A DNA stretch of 64,000 bases from JAFCUW01 sp049897565 (GCF_049897565.1 NZ_JAFCWM010000001.1:186001-250000), one strand, 5' to 3'. Counted from the stretch's first letter, positions 1-9,165 are shown. Program-made: numbers and translations. The notes: generated by a model not told the origin, from the letters alone.

Positions 1-305
1 TGTCCGGCGGCGAGCAGCAGATGCTGGCGATCGGCCGCGCACTGATGACCAACCCGCGACTGCTGGTGCTCGACGAGGCGACCGAGGGGCTGGCGCCGCT
101 CATCCGCGCCGAGATATGGGCCGTGCTGGCAAAACTGAAGCAGGAAGGGCTGGCGCAGATCGTCATCGACAAGAACGTCGGGGCGCTGCTGAAACTGGCC
201 GACCGTCACTTCGTGATGGAAAAGGGCAGGGTGGTGTGGCAGGGTGATTCGGCCCAGCTTCGCAACGAGCCCGCCATCGTTCAACAATATATGGGGGTTT
301 CATGA
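1..305 (+). CDS. ABC transporter ATP-binding protein, LivF type (3' end only)
   Basis: This is the C-terminal part of an ABC ATPase whose start lies before the window. Reading from base 3 gives the signature SGGEQQM, followed by a Walker B segment (LLVLDEATEGLAP), the pattern of the LivF subunit of branched-chain amino acid/aromatic acid importers. It would energise import at the inner membrane. Its TGA overlaps the ATG of the next gene (ATGA), so the two are translationally coupled. That links this importer to an isomerase of aromatic catabolism rather than to amino acids. A second, complete LivF is encoded at 9957-10658, so the locus has two such systems. The substrate cannot be read from the ATPase. 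Confidence 0.9.
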   Translation, partial: SGGEQQMLAIGRALMTNPRLLVLDEATEGLAPLIRAEIWAVLAKLKQEGLAQIVIDKNVGALLKLADRHFVMEKGRVVWQGDSAQLRNEPAIVQQYMGVS

Positions 306-961
306 GCACTGCAAAACTGGTACTGCACAACTACTTCCGCAGTTCGTCGGCGTACCGGGTGCGCATCGCGCTGCATCTGAAGGGGCTGCCGTTCGAATAC
401 GCATCGGTGCAGCTGAACCGCAATGGCGGCGAGCAGTTCAATCCGGCCAACAGCGAGCGCAATCCGCAGCAGCTGGTGCCGGTACTGAGCGATGGCGACA
501 TCGATATCAGCCAGTCGCTGGCGATCATCGAATACCTCGACGAGACCTACCCGGCGGTGCCGCTGCTGCCGTCCGCGCCGCGCGAGCGCGCCAAGGTGCG
601 TCAGCTCTCGCTGGCGATGGCGTGCGACATTCATCCGCTGAACAATCTGCGCGTCCTGAAATATTTGACCGGCCCGCTTGGCGCGGACGATGCGGCGAAG
701 GCAGCCTGGATCGATCATTGGCACGTCACCGGATTGACGGCGCTGGAGACCGAGCTGGCGCGCGACACGCAACGCGGCCGATTCTGCGTGGGCGATACGC
801 CGACCATGGCCGACTGCTGCCTGGTGCCGCAGTTGTTTGCCGCCAGCCGCTTCGGGCTGGACCTCGCGCCGTTCCCGACCTTGCGCGCGATCGACGCGGC
901 ATGCCAGGAACTGCCCGAATTTCAGCTGGCCCATCCGGCCCGACAACCCGATAGCGAATAG
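302..961 (+). CDS. maiA: Maleylacetoacetate / maleylpyruvate isomerase (zeta-class GST)
   Basis: A 219-residue glutathione S-transferase-like protein. The N-terminal thioredoxin-like domain has the zeta-class active-site motif SSSAYRVRIAL (about residues 14-24), NPQQLVPVL and QSLAIIEYLDE for glutathione binding; the rest is the helical domain. Family members use glutathione for cis-trans isomerisation of maleylacetoacetate (homogentisate pathway) or maleylpyruvate (gentisate pathway). The sequence alone does not separate these two. It overlaps the preceding ABC ATPase gene by 4 bases and is followed by a porin gene. No gentisate or homogentisate dioxygenase is visible here, so the ring-cleavage partner probably lies upstream of the window. 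Confidence 0.85.
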   Translation: MSTAKLVLHNYFRSSSAYRVRIALHLKGLPFEYASVQLNRNGGEQFNPANSERNPQQLVPVLSDGDIDISQSLAIIEYLDETYPAVPLLPSAPRERAKVRQLSLAMACDIHPLNNLRVLKYLTGPLGADDAAKAAWIDHWHVTGLTALETELARDTQRGRFCVGDTPTMADCCLVPQLFAASRFGLDLAPFPTLRAIDAACQELPEFQLAHPARQPDSE

Positions 962-1005
962 CCCCGCGTAGTTCCTTGAAGTAAAACAAAACTGGAGACA
1001 TCGTA

Positions 1006-2106
1006 ATGAAAAAAGTAGTTCTCGCCGCCACCCTGGCACTCATCGGCGGCGCCACCGCAAGTTCGGCGATCGCGCAAAGCCAGGTCACTATCTACGGCGT
1101 TGTCGACAGCGGGCTGGTCTACACGACAAATACCAATGCGGCCGGCGACTCGATGGTCAAGATGCCTGGATTGACAGGTAGCGTACCCTCGCGCCTGGGC
1201 TTTCGCGGCACCGAAGACCTTGGCAACGGGCTGCAGGCGATCTTCGTCCTCGAAGGCGGCCTGAATCTCGACACCGGCACCATGGGACAGGGTAACCGTT
1301 TGTTCGGCCGCCAGGCGAACGTCGGGTTGAAGGGCGGGTTCGGCACGCTGACGCTGGGACGCCAGATCAACATGACGTTCCTGTCGGCGCTCAAATCGGA
1401 CGTGATGGGGCCGAACCTGTTCAGCATGTCGAGCATCGACTTGTACATTCCGAATGCGCGCAGCGATAACGCCATAGGCTACCTCGGCAATTTCTCCGCG
1501 TTCACTGTCGGGGCGACGTATAGCCTGGGCCGCGACGCCTCCGCCGCCGGTGGCCCATCGGCGACGAACTGTGCCGGCGAGGTCGCCGGCAACTCCAAAG
1601 CATGCCGTCAAGTGACCGCTTTGCTGGGCTACGACAACAAGGCCTGGGGCGTGACGACTTCGTACGACATCATGTACGGCAATGCCGGCGCTGCTGGCGG
1701 CCTGACCACCAGCGAGTCGCGCGATCGCCGCACGACGCTCAACGGCTACGCAATGGTTGGCGCCACGAAGATTGGCGCTGGCGTGATGGCGCGCAAAAAG
1801 ACTGCGGCGACGCCGGCCAACGATCTGAAGACGGACCTGTATTACATCGGCGCTAGTTATCCGCTAACGCCAGCCTTGCAGCTCGATGGCCAAGTGGCGC
1901 GACATGACGTCGACGGCAGCGCCAACGATTCGACCTTGTCGGTCTTGCGTCTCACCTACAGCCTGTCGAAGCGGACCGCTGTGTACAGCTCTCTTGGACA
2001 CATGAAGAACAACGGGTCGGCCGCGATCGCACTCGACGTCGGCGGAACGGTCGGCGCTGGCATCAACCAGTCGGGCCTGTCGGCCGGCTTGCGTCACTCG
2101 TTCTGA
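1006..2106 (+). CDS. Outer-membrane porin (Burkholderiales general porin family)
   Basis: A 366-residue protein with a clear signal peptide (MKKVVLAATLALIGG..., cleavage after the AIAQ region). It has the family start (VTIYGVVDSGL), the SRLGFRGTEDLGNGLQA strand, RLFGRQANVGL and a terminal phenylalanine (RHSF) for BAM recognition. It should form a trimeric 16-stranded beta-barrel for small solutes. GGAGAC lies 8-13 bases before the ATG. It is strikingly similar along its length to the porin at 28363-29454, including the same AAGGPxATNCAGE loop, so the two are paralogues flanking the aromatic locus. A role in aromatic acid entry is an inference from position. Confidence 0.92.
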   Translation: MKKVVLAATLALIGGATASSAIAQSQVTIYGVVDSGLVYTTNTNAAGDSMVKMPGLTGSVPSRLGFRGTEDLGNGLQAIFVLEGGLNLDTGTMGQGNRLFGRQANVGLKGGFGTLTLGRQINMTFLSALKSDVMGPNLFSMSSIDLYIPNARSDNAIGYLGNFSAFTVGATYSLGRDASAAGGPSATNCAGEVAGNSKACRQVTALLGYDNKAWGVTTSYDIMYGNAGAAGGLTTSESRDRRTTLNGYAMVGATKIGAGVMARKKTAATPANDLKTDLYYIGASYPLTPALQLDGQVARHDVDGSANDSTLSVLRLTYSLSKRTAVYSSLGHMKNNGSAAIALDVGGTVGAGINQSGLSAGLRHSF

Positions 2107-2158
2107 TCGGCTGATCAGGCAAGGCGCCGGCATTTTTTTTGGCAAAGGGAAAGTTCAA

Positions 2159-2716
2159 ATGAGCATGTCAAGCACGGATGCCCACGGCACCAGCGTCGTC
2201 GCGCATGATGTTCACGTCGACCATCGTGAGCATTATGAACGCTGGATGCTCAACGCTATTCAGGCCCACGCGAGCTTTGCCTGATTCTTGGCCACCGATG
2301 TTATCCGACCAGTTGGTTCTGGCTTGCGCTTTCTCGTGGTTGTACGTTTCGACAGTGAAGCGGGCGCGCAGGCATGGCTGGCGTCGGATACGCGGGCCGG
2401 ATTGCTGATTGAAGCAATGCCTTGGCTGCTTAGCGAAGAGCGCTATCATGTTCATGCGGGCTCTGATTTTTGGTTTACGCCACCCGGTCCTGGTCCGGTG
2501 CCGAGGCGGTGGAAGCAATGGATGCTGTCCACCGCTGCGGTATTCCCTTTGACGGTCGTGATGCCTCTGCTGGTCGACGCGATAGCCGATCCGTTGGCGC
2601 CCGGGATGCCCGACCTGCTGCTCAAGGGGCTCATCGCGACGTCGATTTCTGGGGTGATGGTGTATTCGCTGATGCCAGCGCTGATCCGGCTGGCCGGACG
2701 CTGGCTCACCAAGTAG
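2159..2716 (+). pseudogene. Antibiotic-biosynthesis-monooxygenase (ABM) domain membrane protein, broken by an in-frame TGA
   Basis: One reading frame runs from ATG 2159 to the stop ending at 2716 and is interrupted only by TGA at 2282-2284. Before it the protein reads VVAHDVHVDHREHYERWM; directly after it, in the same frame, reads FLATDVIRPVGSGLRFLVVV. Together these match the N-terminal ferredoxin-like ABM fold with a C-terminal pair of membrane helices (COG3224-like layout). The family usually has a Pro-Gly pair where the stop now sits, so GGA to TGA is the simplest origin. A downstream TTG (2288) could restart a 142-residue protein missing the first beta strand and helix, so residual function is doubtful. 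It sits between the porin and the sigma-54 promoter region. Confidence 0.7.
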
Positions 2717-2810
2717 CAACCGTTTGCATCCGGTCGCCTGGTTTGTCCAACAACGTCGGTGCGGCAGCGCATTGACGTCCATAGCGACCGTCGTCAACCA
2801 ATAGAATGCC

Positions 2811-2868
2811 TCGCACCTGTCGCACATTGAGACTATCGGGTTGCATGTTGACAATGTCAAGGTGCGAC
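2811..2868. promoter_or_regulatory. Candidate upstream activator site of the sigma-54 promoter
   Basis: About 90-140 bases before the sigma-54 promoter there are repeated, oppositely oriented elements. TCGCACCT (2811-2818) is the exact inverse of AGGTGCGA (2860-2867), a third TCGCAC lies at 2820-2825, and between them is the near-perfect palindrome TTGACAATGTCAA (2848-2860). The spacing from the promoter is right for a bacterial enhancer-binding protein. The obvious candidate binder is the AcoR-like activator at 7213-9165, but the pairing is an inference. Confidence 0.5.
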
Positions 2869-2951
2869 TGCGCAGCAACGTCGTCTTACGGCACATCGAT
2901 CACCCCCTTATAAATCAGCTACTTGCCCGCTTGTTTCGGTCCAGTTGCGAA

Positions 2952-2967
2952 TGGCATACCTCTTGCA
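2952..2967 (+). promoter_or_regulatory. Sigma-54 (-24/-12) promoter
   Basis: TGGCATA-CCTC-TTGCA matches the sigma-54 consensus TGGCAYR-N4-TTGCW at every position, with the GG of -24 at 2953-2954 and the GC of -12 at 2965-2966. Transcription would begin near 2978, giving a leader of about 55 bases before the GMC dehydrogenase start at 3034. No sigma-70-like hexamers are obvious nearby. Expression should therefore need RpoN and an enhancer-binding activator. Confidence 0.85.
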
Positions 2968-3033
2968 TTGCAGAAGGTGCAGCAACAGCGTGCGCGATAG
3001 ACGCACACCATTCGAAAATTGGACGGAGACGAG

Positions 3034-4773
3034 ATGAAAAAGACATACCCCGAGAGCGGCGAACTCGAACGCGGTGACCGTATCAACCAGCTTGAACAGG
3101 CCATGATGCGCGGCCAGATTGACCGGCGCAATTTCATGAAGTTCGCGGCAGCGCTTGGACTTTCTGCTGCCTCTGCCACCGCGATGGCACAAAAGGCGTC
3201 CGCAATAGACGCCAACCAGTCGGCGCTGGCCAGCAATCTGCTAACCCAGTACGACTACATCGTATGCGGCGCTGGCTCATCGGGCTGCGTCGTGGCCAGT
3301 CGCTTGTCGGAGAATCCCGACGTGAAGGTGCTGCTGATCGAGGCAGGTGGAAGCGACCAGGTGGCCAGCATCCAGGATCCCGGCATCTGGTTCACCAACC
3401 TTGGAACGGAGCGCGAATGGGGCGACAAGTCGCTGCCGCAACGCCACCTGAATAACCGCCAGCTCTCGCTGGCGATGGGCAAGGCGGTCGGGGGCGGCAG
3501 CAGCATCAACGTGATGGCCTACGTTCGGGGCCACAAGAACGATTTCGAGTATTGGGCTACAGAAGCGGGTGACCCGTCGTGGAATTGCCAGCACGTACTG
3601 GCCATCTACAAGCGCATCGAAAACTGGCAGGGTGCGCCCGATCCCTGCTACCGCGGACGAGGCGGCAATGTGTGGGTGCAGCCGGCGCACAATCCCAATC
3701 CGATCGCGCCGGCCATGATGAAAGCGGCAGCTTCGGTGGGAATTCCGTCCTTCGCCGATCACAATGGCGCCATGATGGAAGGCCCCGGTGGCTGCTCTAT
3801 CGCCAATACGAGCATCAAGGACGGTCGCCGGCTGAATATGGCGGCGCACTATCTGCACCCGGTCATGGATCGGCCAAACCTGACGGTGCTGACCCAGGCC
3901 GAAGTGCAGAAAGTCACGCTGGCCGGCAAGCGGGCTACCGGCGTTGAATTTCTCTGGCAAGGCAAGCTGCGCAAGATTGGCGCCGCCAAAGAAGTGGTTT
4001 TGTCGACCGGCGCCCTGAATTCGCCGAAGCTGTTGATGCTGTCGGGGATAGGCGACGAGGCGTCGCTCAAGCGCGCGGGCATTCGCGCGGTCCACCATTT
4101 GCCCGGCGTCGGCCAGAATTTCATGGATCACATCCTGCTCGGCGGATGCATCTGGGAATACAACACCCCGCAAGCGCCGCGCAACAATTTTGCCGAGGCG
4201 ACGTTTTTCTGGAAGAGCGACAGCCGCCTCGATACGCCGGACTTGCAACCGTTCCAAATTGAAATCCCCTACACGAGCGAGGTCACCGGCAAGCAGTTTG
4301 CCATTCCACCGGCGGCGTGGTCAATTGCGCCCGGACTGGTTCGTCCCGCAAGCCGCGGCTTTGTCGCGCTGCAGTCATCGGATCCGCGCGACCGCCTGAA
4401 GATTCAGGCCAACTTCCTCAGCGAGCCGGCCGACATGCGCGCGCGGGTTCGCGCGGTGGAGCTGTGCAGGGAGATTGGCAATGCACCCGAAATGCGCGAA
4501 TTCGCCAAGCGGGAAGTAATGCCGGGCCCGCTGAAAGGCAAGGAGATGGAGAACTTCATTCGCAACGCCGCGATGACGTACTGGCATCAGACGGGCACTT
4601 GCAAAATGGGCCGCGACCGGATGGCTGTCGTCGACAACAAGCTGCGCGTGCGCGGTATCACCGGGCTGCGGGTTGCCGATGGCTCCGTCATGCCGCGCGT
4701 GACGACAGGTAATACGATGGCGCCCTGCATGATCATCGGCGAGCGGATGGCGGAAATCCTGAAGCACGCTTAA
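3034..4773 (+). CDS. GMC-family alcohol dehydrogenase, Tat-exported
   Basis: A 579-residue FAD-dependent glucose-methanol-choline oxidoreductase. The ATG at 3034 is chosen because GGAG lies 6 bases before it; a TTG 15 bases upstream is also open. Residues about 35-60 carry a twin-arginine signal (DRRNFMKFAAALG, ending AMA), so the enzyme is probably folded with FAD and exported. The Rossmann motif (VCGAGSSGCVVASRLSE, LLIEAGG) follows, and the C-terminal domain has the family His region (HQTGTCKMGRD). It is first in an operon with a benzaldehyde dehydrogenase, so oxidation of an aromatic alcohol such as benzyl alcohol is likely; the substrate is inferred from context. Its promoter is sigma-54 type. 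Confidence 0.85.
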   Translation: MKKTYPESGELERGDRINQLEQAMMRGQIDRRNFMKFAAALGLSAASATAMAQKASAIDANQSALASNLLTQYDYIVCGAGSSGCVVASRLSENPDVKVLLIEAGGSDQVASIQDPGIWFTNLGTEREWGDKSLPQRHLNNRQLSLAMGKAVGGGSSINVMAYVRGHKNDFEYWATEAGDPSWNCQHVLAIYKRIENWQGAPDPCYRGRGGNVWVQPAHNPNPIAPAMMKAAASVGIPSFADHNGAMMEGPGGCSIANTSIKDGRRLNMAAHYLHPVMDRPNLTVLTQAEVQKVTLAGKRATGVEFLWQGKLRKIGAAKEVVLSTGALNSPKLLMLSGIGDEASLKRAGIRAVHHLPGVGQNFMDHILLGGCIWEYNTPQAPRNNFAEATFFWKSDSRLDTPDLQPFQIEIPYTSEVTGKQFAIPPAAWSIAPGLVRPASRGFVALQSSDPRDRLKIQANFLSEPADMRARVRAVELCREIGNAPEMREFAKREVMPGPLKGKEMENFIRNAAMTYWHQTGTCKMGRDRMAVVDNKLRVRGITGLRVADGSVMPRVTTGNTMAPCMIIGERMAEILKHA

Positions 4774-4814
4774 GGCTGACATATCCAGCGACATCAACAG
4801 ACAGGAAGTGAACA

Positions 4815-6278
4815 ATGAATGCATCGAACGACTTCAATGAATGGGACGGCAAGGTATTCTCAGGTGGATGGGGAGTGTCCGGGGGCGGGACCGCGCCCGT
4901 GGTCGAACCGGCGACGCAGCAGGTGCTGGCGCAGGTGGGCATCGGCAGCGCCGAGGATGTCAATCGCGCCGCGCAAATCGCCACTGAGGCGCAGCCCGCA
5001 TGGGCGGCGGTCCCGTTCGACCGCCGCGCCAAGATCATGCGCGATGCCGCCTTTCTGGTTCAGCAGCGGGCGGCGGAGTTCAACTTGTGGAATATCCGCG
5101 AGTGCGGTTCGATCCCCGCCAAGGCGGAGTGGGAACTGGGTGCGACTTGCGAGCAGATGCTGATGGCAGCTGCCTTGCCGATGCAGCCGGACGGTCTTTC
5201 CTTTCCGTCGGCAATGCCTGGTCGCCGCAACCTATGGCGCCAGGTGCCGATCGGCGTGATCGGCGTAATCTCACCGTGGAACTTCCCTCTGTTGCTGGCC
5301 ATGCGTTCGGTTGCGCCGGCGCTTGCTCTTGGCAATGCGGTGATCCTCAAGCCGGATCAGCAAAGCGCGGTCTGCGGCGGCCTGCTGATCGCCAAGGCCT
5401 TCGAGGATGCCGGCCTGCCCGCTGGCGTGCTGCATGTGATCCCTGGCGGGCCGGCGACGGGCGACGCGCTGGTCAAGCATCCGGACGTCGGCATGATCTC
5501 GTTCACCGGCTCGACCGCCGTCGGCCGCATGATCGGCCAGACGTGCGGATACATGTTGAAGAAGGTCGCGCTCGAGCTCGGGGGCAACAACGCCATCATC
5601 GTGCTCGATGACGCCGACGTCGATGCCGCCAGTTCCAGTGGCGCCTGGGGCTCGTTCCTGCACCAAGGGCAAATTTGCATGCAAACCGGGCGCCACCTGG
5701 TGCACCGCTCGGTCGCAGCGCAGTATGCCGAGAAACTGGCGGCGCGCGCGGAAAAACTGCACGTCGGCGATCCGCATATCAGCCAGGTGCACCTGGGGCC
5801 GCTGATCAACCGCAAGCAGTGTGACCGTGTGCACGGCATCGTCGAAGAATCGCTGCGGGCCGGCGCCAGGGCGCTGACCGGGGCCAGCCACCACGATCTG
5901 TTCTATCGGCCGACCGTGCTGGTCGATGTCACGCCCGATATGGCCGCATTCAAGGAGGAGCTGTTTGGTCCGGTGGCGCCGGTGACGGTTTTCGATGACG
6001 ACGACGAAGCGGTCGAACTGGTCAACCGGTCGGCGTACGGCCTGTGCGCTGCAATTCATACTCGCTCGGTGTCGCGCGGCATCGCCATTTCTCAGCGACT
6101 CAAAACCGGCATGGTTCATATCAACGACCAGACCGTCAATAGCGAGTTCCATGTGCCTTTCGGCGGCATGGGATCGTCCAGCAATGGCGGCCGCTTCGGC
6201 GGTCCCGCCAATGTCCATGAGTTCACGCAGAGTCAGTGGCTAAGCGTCATGGACCAGCCGATCTTGTATCCGTTCTAG
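4815..6278 (+). CDS. NAD(P)-dependent benzaldehyde dehydrogenase-like aldehyde dehydrogenase
   Basis: A 487-residue aldehyde dehydrogenase with the full fold: cofactor-binding region (SPWNFPLLLAMR, ILKPDQQSAVC, FTGSTAVGR), general-base Glu in LELGGNN, catalytic Cys in HQGQICMQTGRH, and EELFGPVAPV near the C-terminus. The HQGQICM context resembles XylC-type benzaldehyde dehydrogenases, and the benzoate genes next door support benzaldehyde -> benzoate. No signal peptide is seen, so it acts in the cytoplasm. It starts 41 bases after the GMC gene with a GGAAGTG ribosome site. If the GMC enzyme is periplasmic, the aldehyde must cross the inner membrane before this step. Confidence 0.85.
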   Translation: MNASNDFNEWDGKVFSGGWGVSGGGTAPVVEPATQQVLAQVGIGSAEDVNRAAQIATEAQPAWAAVPFDRRAKIMRDAAFLVQQRAAEFNLWNIRECGSIPAKAEWELGATCEQMLMAAALPMQPDGLSFPSAMPGRRNLWRQVPIGVIGVISPWNFPLLLAMRSVAPALALGNAVILKPDQQSAVCGGLLIAKAFEDAGLPAGVLHVIPGGPATGDALVKHPDVGMISFTGSTAVGRMIGQTCGYMLKKVALELGGNNAIIVLDDADVDAASSSGAWGSFLHQGQICMQTGRHLVHRSVAAQYAEKLAARAEKLHVGDPHISQVHLGPLINRKQCDRVHGIVEESLRAGARALTGASHHDLFYRPTVLVDVTPDMAAFKEELFGPVAPVTVFDDDDEAVELVNRSAYGLCAAIHTRSVSRGIAISQRLKTGMVHINDQTVNSEFHVPFGGMGSSSNGGRFGGPANVHEFTQSQWLSVMDQPILYPF

Positions 6279-6315
6279 CCATTACCCATAACATAAAAAT
6301 CAGGAGACACGATTC

Positions 6316-7226
6316 ATGCACTGCACGCACAAACGCACTTCATCGGCTGCCAGGCTTCGTATGGCATTCGCGCTGGCCGGCCTGATCGCAGCTGGTTCCG
6401 GCGCAAGCGCTGCCGAAATCGCCACGGATCCCGGTGACTACGCCGCTTTACCGCCGGGTCTCAACCTGGCGATCATCTACTATCAACATGCCGAACGAAA
6501 CGCGTATTACTCGGGCGGCGCCAGAACCCAGGGGCCGTTCAAACTGGTCACCGATATTGGCCTGGCGCGCTTCGTGCACTTCATGAAAGTAGGCGACTTT
6601 GTCGTCGACCCGCAAATCATCGTCCCATTCGGCAAGGTCAACCTGCGCTCGCCGTTCGGGCCCTTGACGCCAGTCTCAGCAAGCGGTGTCGGCGATCCCC
6701 TGGTCAGCGGAACGGCGTGGCTGCTCAATCGCCAGGAGCAGAAGCAATGGTGGGGGATCTCCGCCTTCGTCTCGGTGCCGGCCGGCAGTTACGACGCTGC
6801 CCGGGGACCGGTCAACGTCGGGGAAAATCGCTGGAAGGGCATTTTTCAATCCGCCTACGTAACGGCGCTGGGGAAAAACTTCATGCTCGATGCCATCGCA
6901 GAGTATGCGACTTACGGCGAAAACAGTAATTTCCTCGGACTCAGGAAGCAGCAGGACGCCAGCTACGGGATCCATCGCACCTGCGCTACGTCGTTTCGCC
7001 GGCGACCTCCGTGGCCCTGTCGTACTATCACGACTTCGGTGGCGAAAGCCGGCTGAACGACGCCGCGCAAAACGACCGCATGAACAACGGCCGCTGGCAG
7101 ATAGGCATCGCCTCGTTCGTCACCTCCACTATGCAGTTGCAGCTGCAAGCCGGCAAGGCGTCGAAGACGGAAAATGGCGCGCGCGAGTCGAACCGGGCGA
7201 ACTTCAGGCTGGTCAGCGTGTTGTAG
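6316..7226 (+). pseudogene. MetA-pathway phenol-degradation-like outer-membrane protein, frameshifted
   Basis: The gene starts with a signal peptide (LRMAFALAGLIAAGSGASA) after an AGGAGA ribosome site and continues as a beta-barrel of the Phenol_MetA_deg type, seen near aromatic catabolism genes. Near 6970-6980 the frame breaks. The upstream frame ends in a non-homologous tail stopping at 7056, while the expected continuation (HLRYVVSPATSVALSYYHDFGG...) lies in the -1 frame and runs to 7226. A single missing base near 6975 explains this. Without the last strands the barrel should not assemble. It is third in the sigma-54 operon and its 3' end overlaps the convergent regulator gene by 14 bases. 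A sequencing error is the main alternative. Confidence 0.75.
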
Positions 7227-9165
7227 TTGTGTGGCTGGCGGCCTGGGCTGGAAGAAAGTCAGGTCGCCGGCCGCTTAGCCGCCGATGCAAGGTCGAACGG
7301 CTTATGCCTAGTTGATGCGCTGCCAACGTGATGTTACCGTTACATTGAGCTAGTGCGCGGTGCACGACTTCTATTTCAAGCGCCTTCAGGGATGTGGGTT
7401 GCCGACCCTTCTGCTCGTCCCCTGATTCGCTTGGAAGGGAAGTGGGGAGCCGTTTTGCCAAACGCACCGCGTCGGGGAGGTGTTCGAGCGCAATGGGTTC
7501 GTCTGCGCTGGCCATTGCCTTTGCAAAGCGCAAGGCGTGACGCAGCTCGCGGGTGTTGCCGGGCCAGTCGTACGCGACTAGCGCCGCACGAAGATCCCAC
7601 CCGCATCGCTCGTCGACGATGCCTTCATTACGCAGCAGCACGTCAATGAGCGCTGACAGGTCTGTTCTCTGGCGAAGGGGCGGAATACACAAGCGCAGAC
7701 CATGCAGTCGAAAGTACAGATCGCTCCTGAACGTATTCTTCCGCACCATGTCGTCCAAGTCCTGGTGGGTAGCGCTGATGAGCTGGAAGTCGAGTTTCCG
7801 GGGTGAGCTCTCGCCGAGTCGGGTCACCTCCCGGCTCTCGAGCACGCGCAAAAGTCGTGTTTGCATGTCATAGGGCATATCGCCTATTTCGTCGAGAAAT
7901 AAGGTGCCGCCGTGCGCTTCCTCGATCTTGCCGCGGGCGCCGCCTCGGCGCGCCCCGGTGTAGGCGCCGTCCGCATAGCCGAACAACTCTCCTTCAATCA
8001 GGTCCCTCGGAATCGCACCGCAGTTGATTGCCACGAAATTGCCGCCGCCGCCGGTACTGAGGGCATGCAACGCGCGCGCGGCAACTTCTTTGCCAGTACC
8101 CGTTTCACCCTGCAGCAGGATTGGCAAGCGGGCCCCCAGCGCGCGCGTGGCCTTTTCCAGCGCTGCGTGAATACCGGCATCGCCAAATTGTGCCAGCGGA
8201 GTTCGCTTGCCGATACCGTCCGGCTTTGCCGCGCGTGCAGCCGATACCTGCTTGCGCTGAACCATCAGCGTGCGCGCGAATACGCGCAGGCCCGATTGCA
8301 GCGTCAGCGGAAAGTAATGGGGCGCCGCGATCGCGTCATCGATGAACCGTTCGTACACGCCATGAAACAGGTCCTGAAAGCGCATGTGCGCCAGCTGCGT
8401 ACCGCGGCCAAAAAACCCATGCGCGGAGCGGCTGGCTGCATTTACCTCGCCGTCCGCGCCGAAGGCCAGGATCGCAGGCGCAAACCAGGCCGATGCGTCC
8501 ATGCTCCAGCTTAACGCCACTGAAATATGCGCTGGCGTTTGCAGGAATAGCGCAGTCTCGATCGCGGCGGCGCAGTCGCGTATCAGCGACAATGCGCCGA
8601 ATTGCGGTGCGGCCGTGTCACGCGTGATGTCGATCGAACCGGCCAGGACCCCGTCGGGAGCGTAGATCGGCGCCGCGACGCATTGAAATGACTGGTTCTG
8701 CGAGAAAAAGTGCTCAGGGCCGAGAATACCAATGGGACGGCCTTCCGCCATCGCCGTGGCCATGGCGTTGGTGGCGACTGCCGCCTCAGACAGATCCACA
8801 CCCGGACGCAGAGCCTGGCGAAGCATCTTCCCGCAACTGTCGATCGGCCCGTTGACGGCAACGCAACAACCAGCCCGGTCAGTCAGGAGAATGCCGTAGC
8901 CAGCACCGCTGATGGCGCCGGCCAGGCGGATCATCGCCGGTTCAGCGGCGACGATCAGTTGACGGTTTCGCTCAACTGCTTCAATGACGTCGCTGCGCTG
9001 TACGTGGTTAAATTCGATGGCTTCGTTCGCATCGCGACCACGCTCTGCGCAGCGCTGCCATGATCGCCAGACGGCATCCTGCACCAAGCCTTTCGGCGTC
9101 GTACCGTCTGAAAAAAACAGTTTGCGGGCCTGCTCCACGCTGACAGGATTTGTCGTAATGTCCAC
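7213..9165 (-). CDS. Sigma-54-dependent transcriptional activator, AcoR type
   Basis: About 650 residues: an N-terminal sensory half with a GAF-like domain (about 70-230), an AAA+ domain and a C-terminal Fis helix-turn-helix. Visible motifs are Walker A GETGTGKE, the sigma-54 contact loop GAYTGA (the usual GAFTGA with Phe to Tyr), GGTLFLDEIGDM, an arginine-finger region (FRSDLYFRL) and NITLAAHQLGISRSTLHRRL. The GTG at 9165 is preferred because GGGG precedes it by 6 bases; a TTG at 9192 is also possible. It is the last gene of the long leftward box/liv run and converges on the alcohol dehydrogenase operon, which has a perfect sigma-54 promoter. It is therefore the probable activator of that operon, sensing an aromatic alcohol or aldehyde. 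Confidence 0.85.
   Translation of the reverse strand: MDITTNPVSVEQARKLFFSDGTTPKGLVQDAVWRSWQRCAERGRDANEAIEFNHVQRSDVIEAVERNRQLIVAAEPAMIRLAGAISGAGYGILLTDRAGCCVAVNGPIDSCGKMLRQALRPGVDLSEAAVATNAMATAMAEGRPIGILGPEHFFSQNQSFQCVAAPIYAPDGVLAGSIDITRDTAAPQFGALSLIRDCAAAIETALFLQTPAHISVALSWSMDASAWFAPAILAFGADGEVNAASRSAHGFFGRGTQLAHMRFQDLFHGVYERFIDDAIAAPHYFPLTLQSGLRVFARTLMVQRKQVSAARAAKPDGIGKRTPLAQFGDAGIHAALEKATRALGARLPILLQGETGTGKEVAARALHALSTGGGGNFVAINCGAIPRDLIEGELFGYADGAYTGARRGGARGKIEEAHGGTLFLDEIGDMPYDMQTRLLRVLESREVTRLGESSPRKLDFQLISATHQDLDDMVRKNTFRSDLYFRLHGLRLCIPPLRQRTDLSALIDVLLRNEGIVDERCGWDLRAALVAYDWPGNTRELRHALRFAKAMASADEPIALEHLPDAVRLAKRLPTSLPSESGDEQKGRQPTSLKALEIEVVHRALAQCNGNITLAAHQLGISRSTLHRRLSGRRPDFLPAQAASHTTTTR

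Noticed and set aside
2168..2896. A 242-codon minus-strand frame opposite the ABM gene
   Set aside because: The translation is Arg/Gln-rich with no homology features, and it crosses the sigma-54 leader region; the plus-strand frame has clear family motifs.
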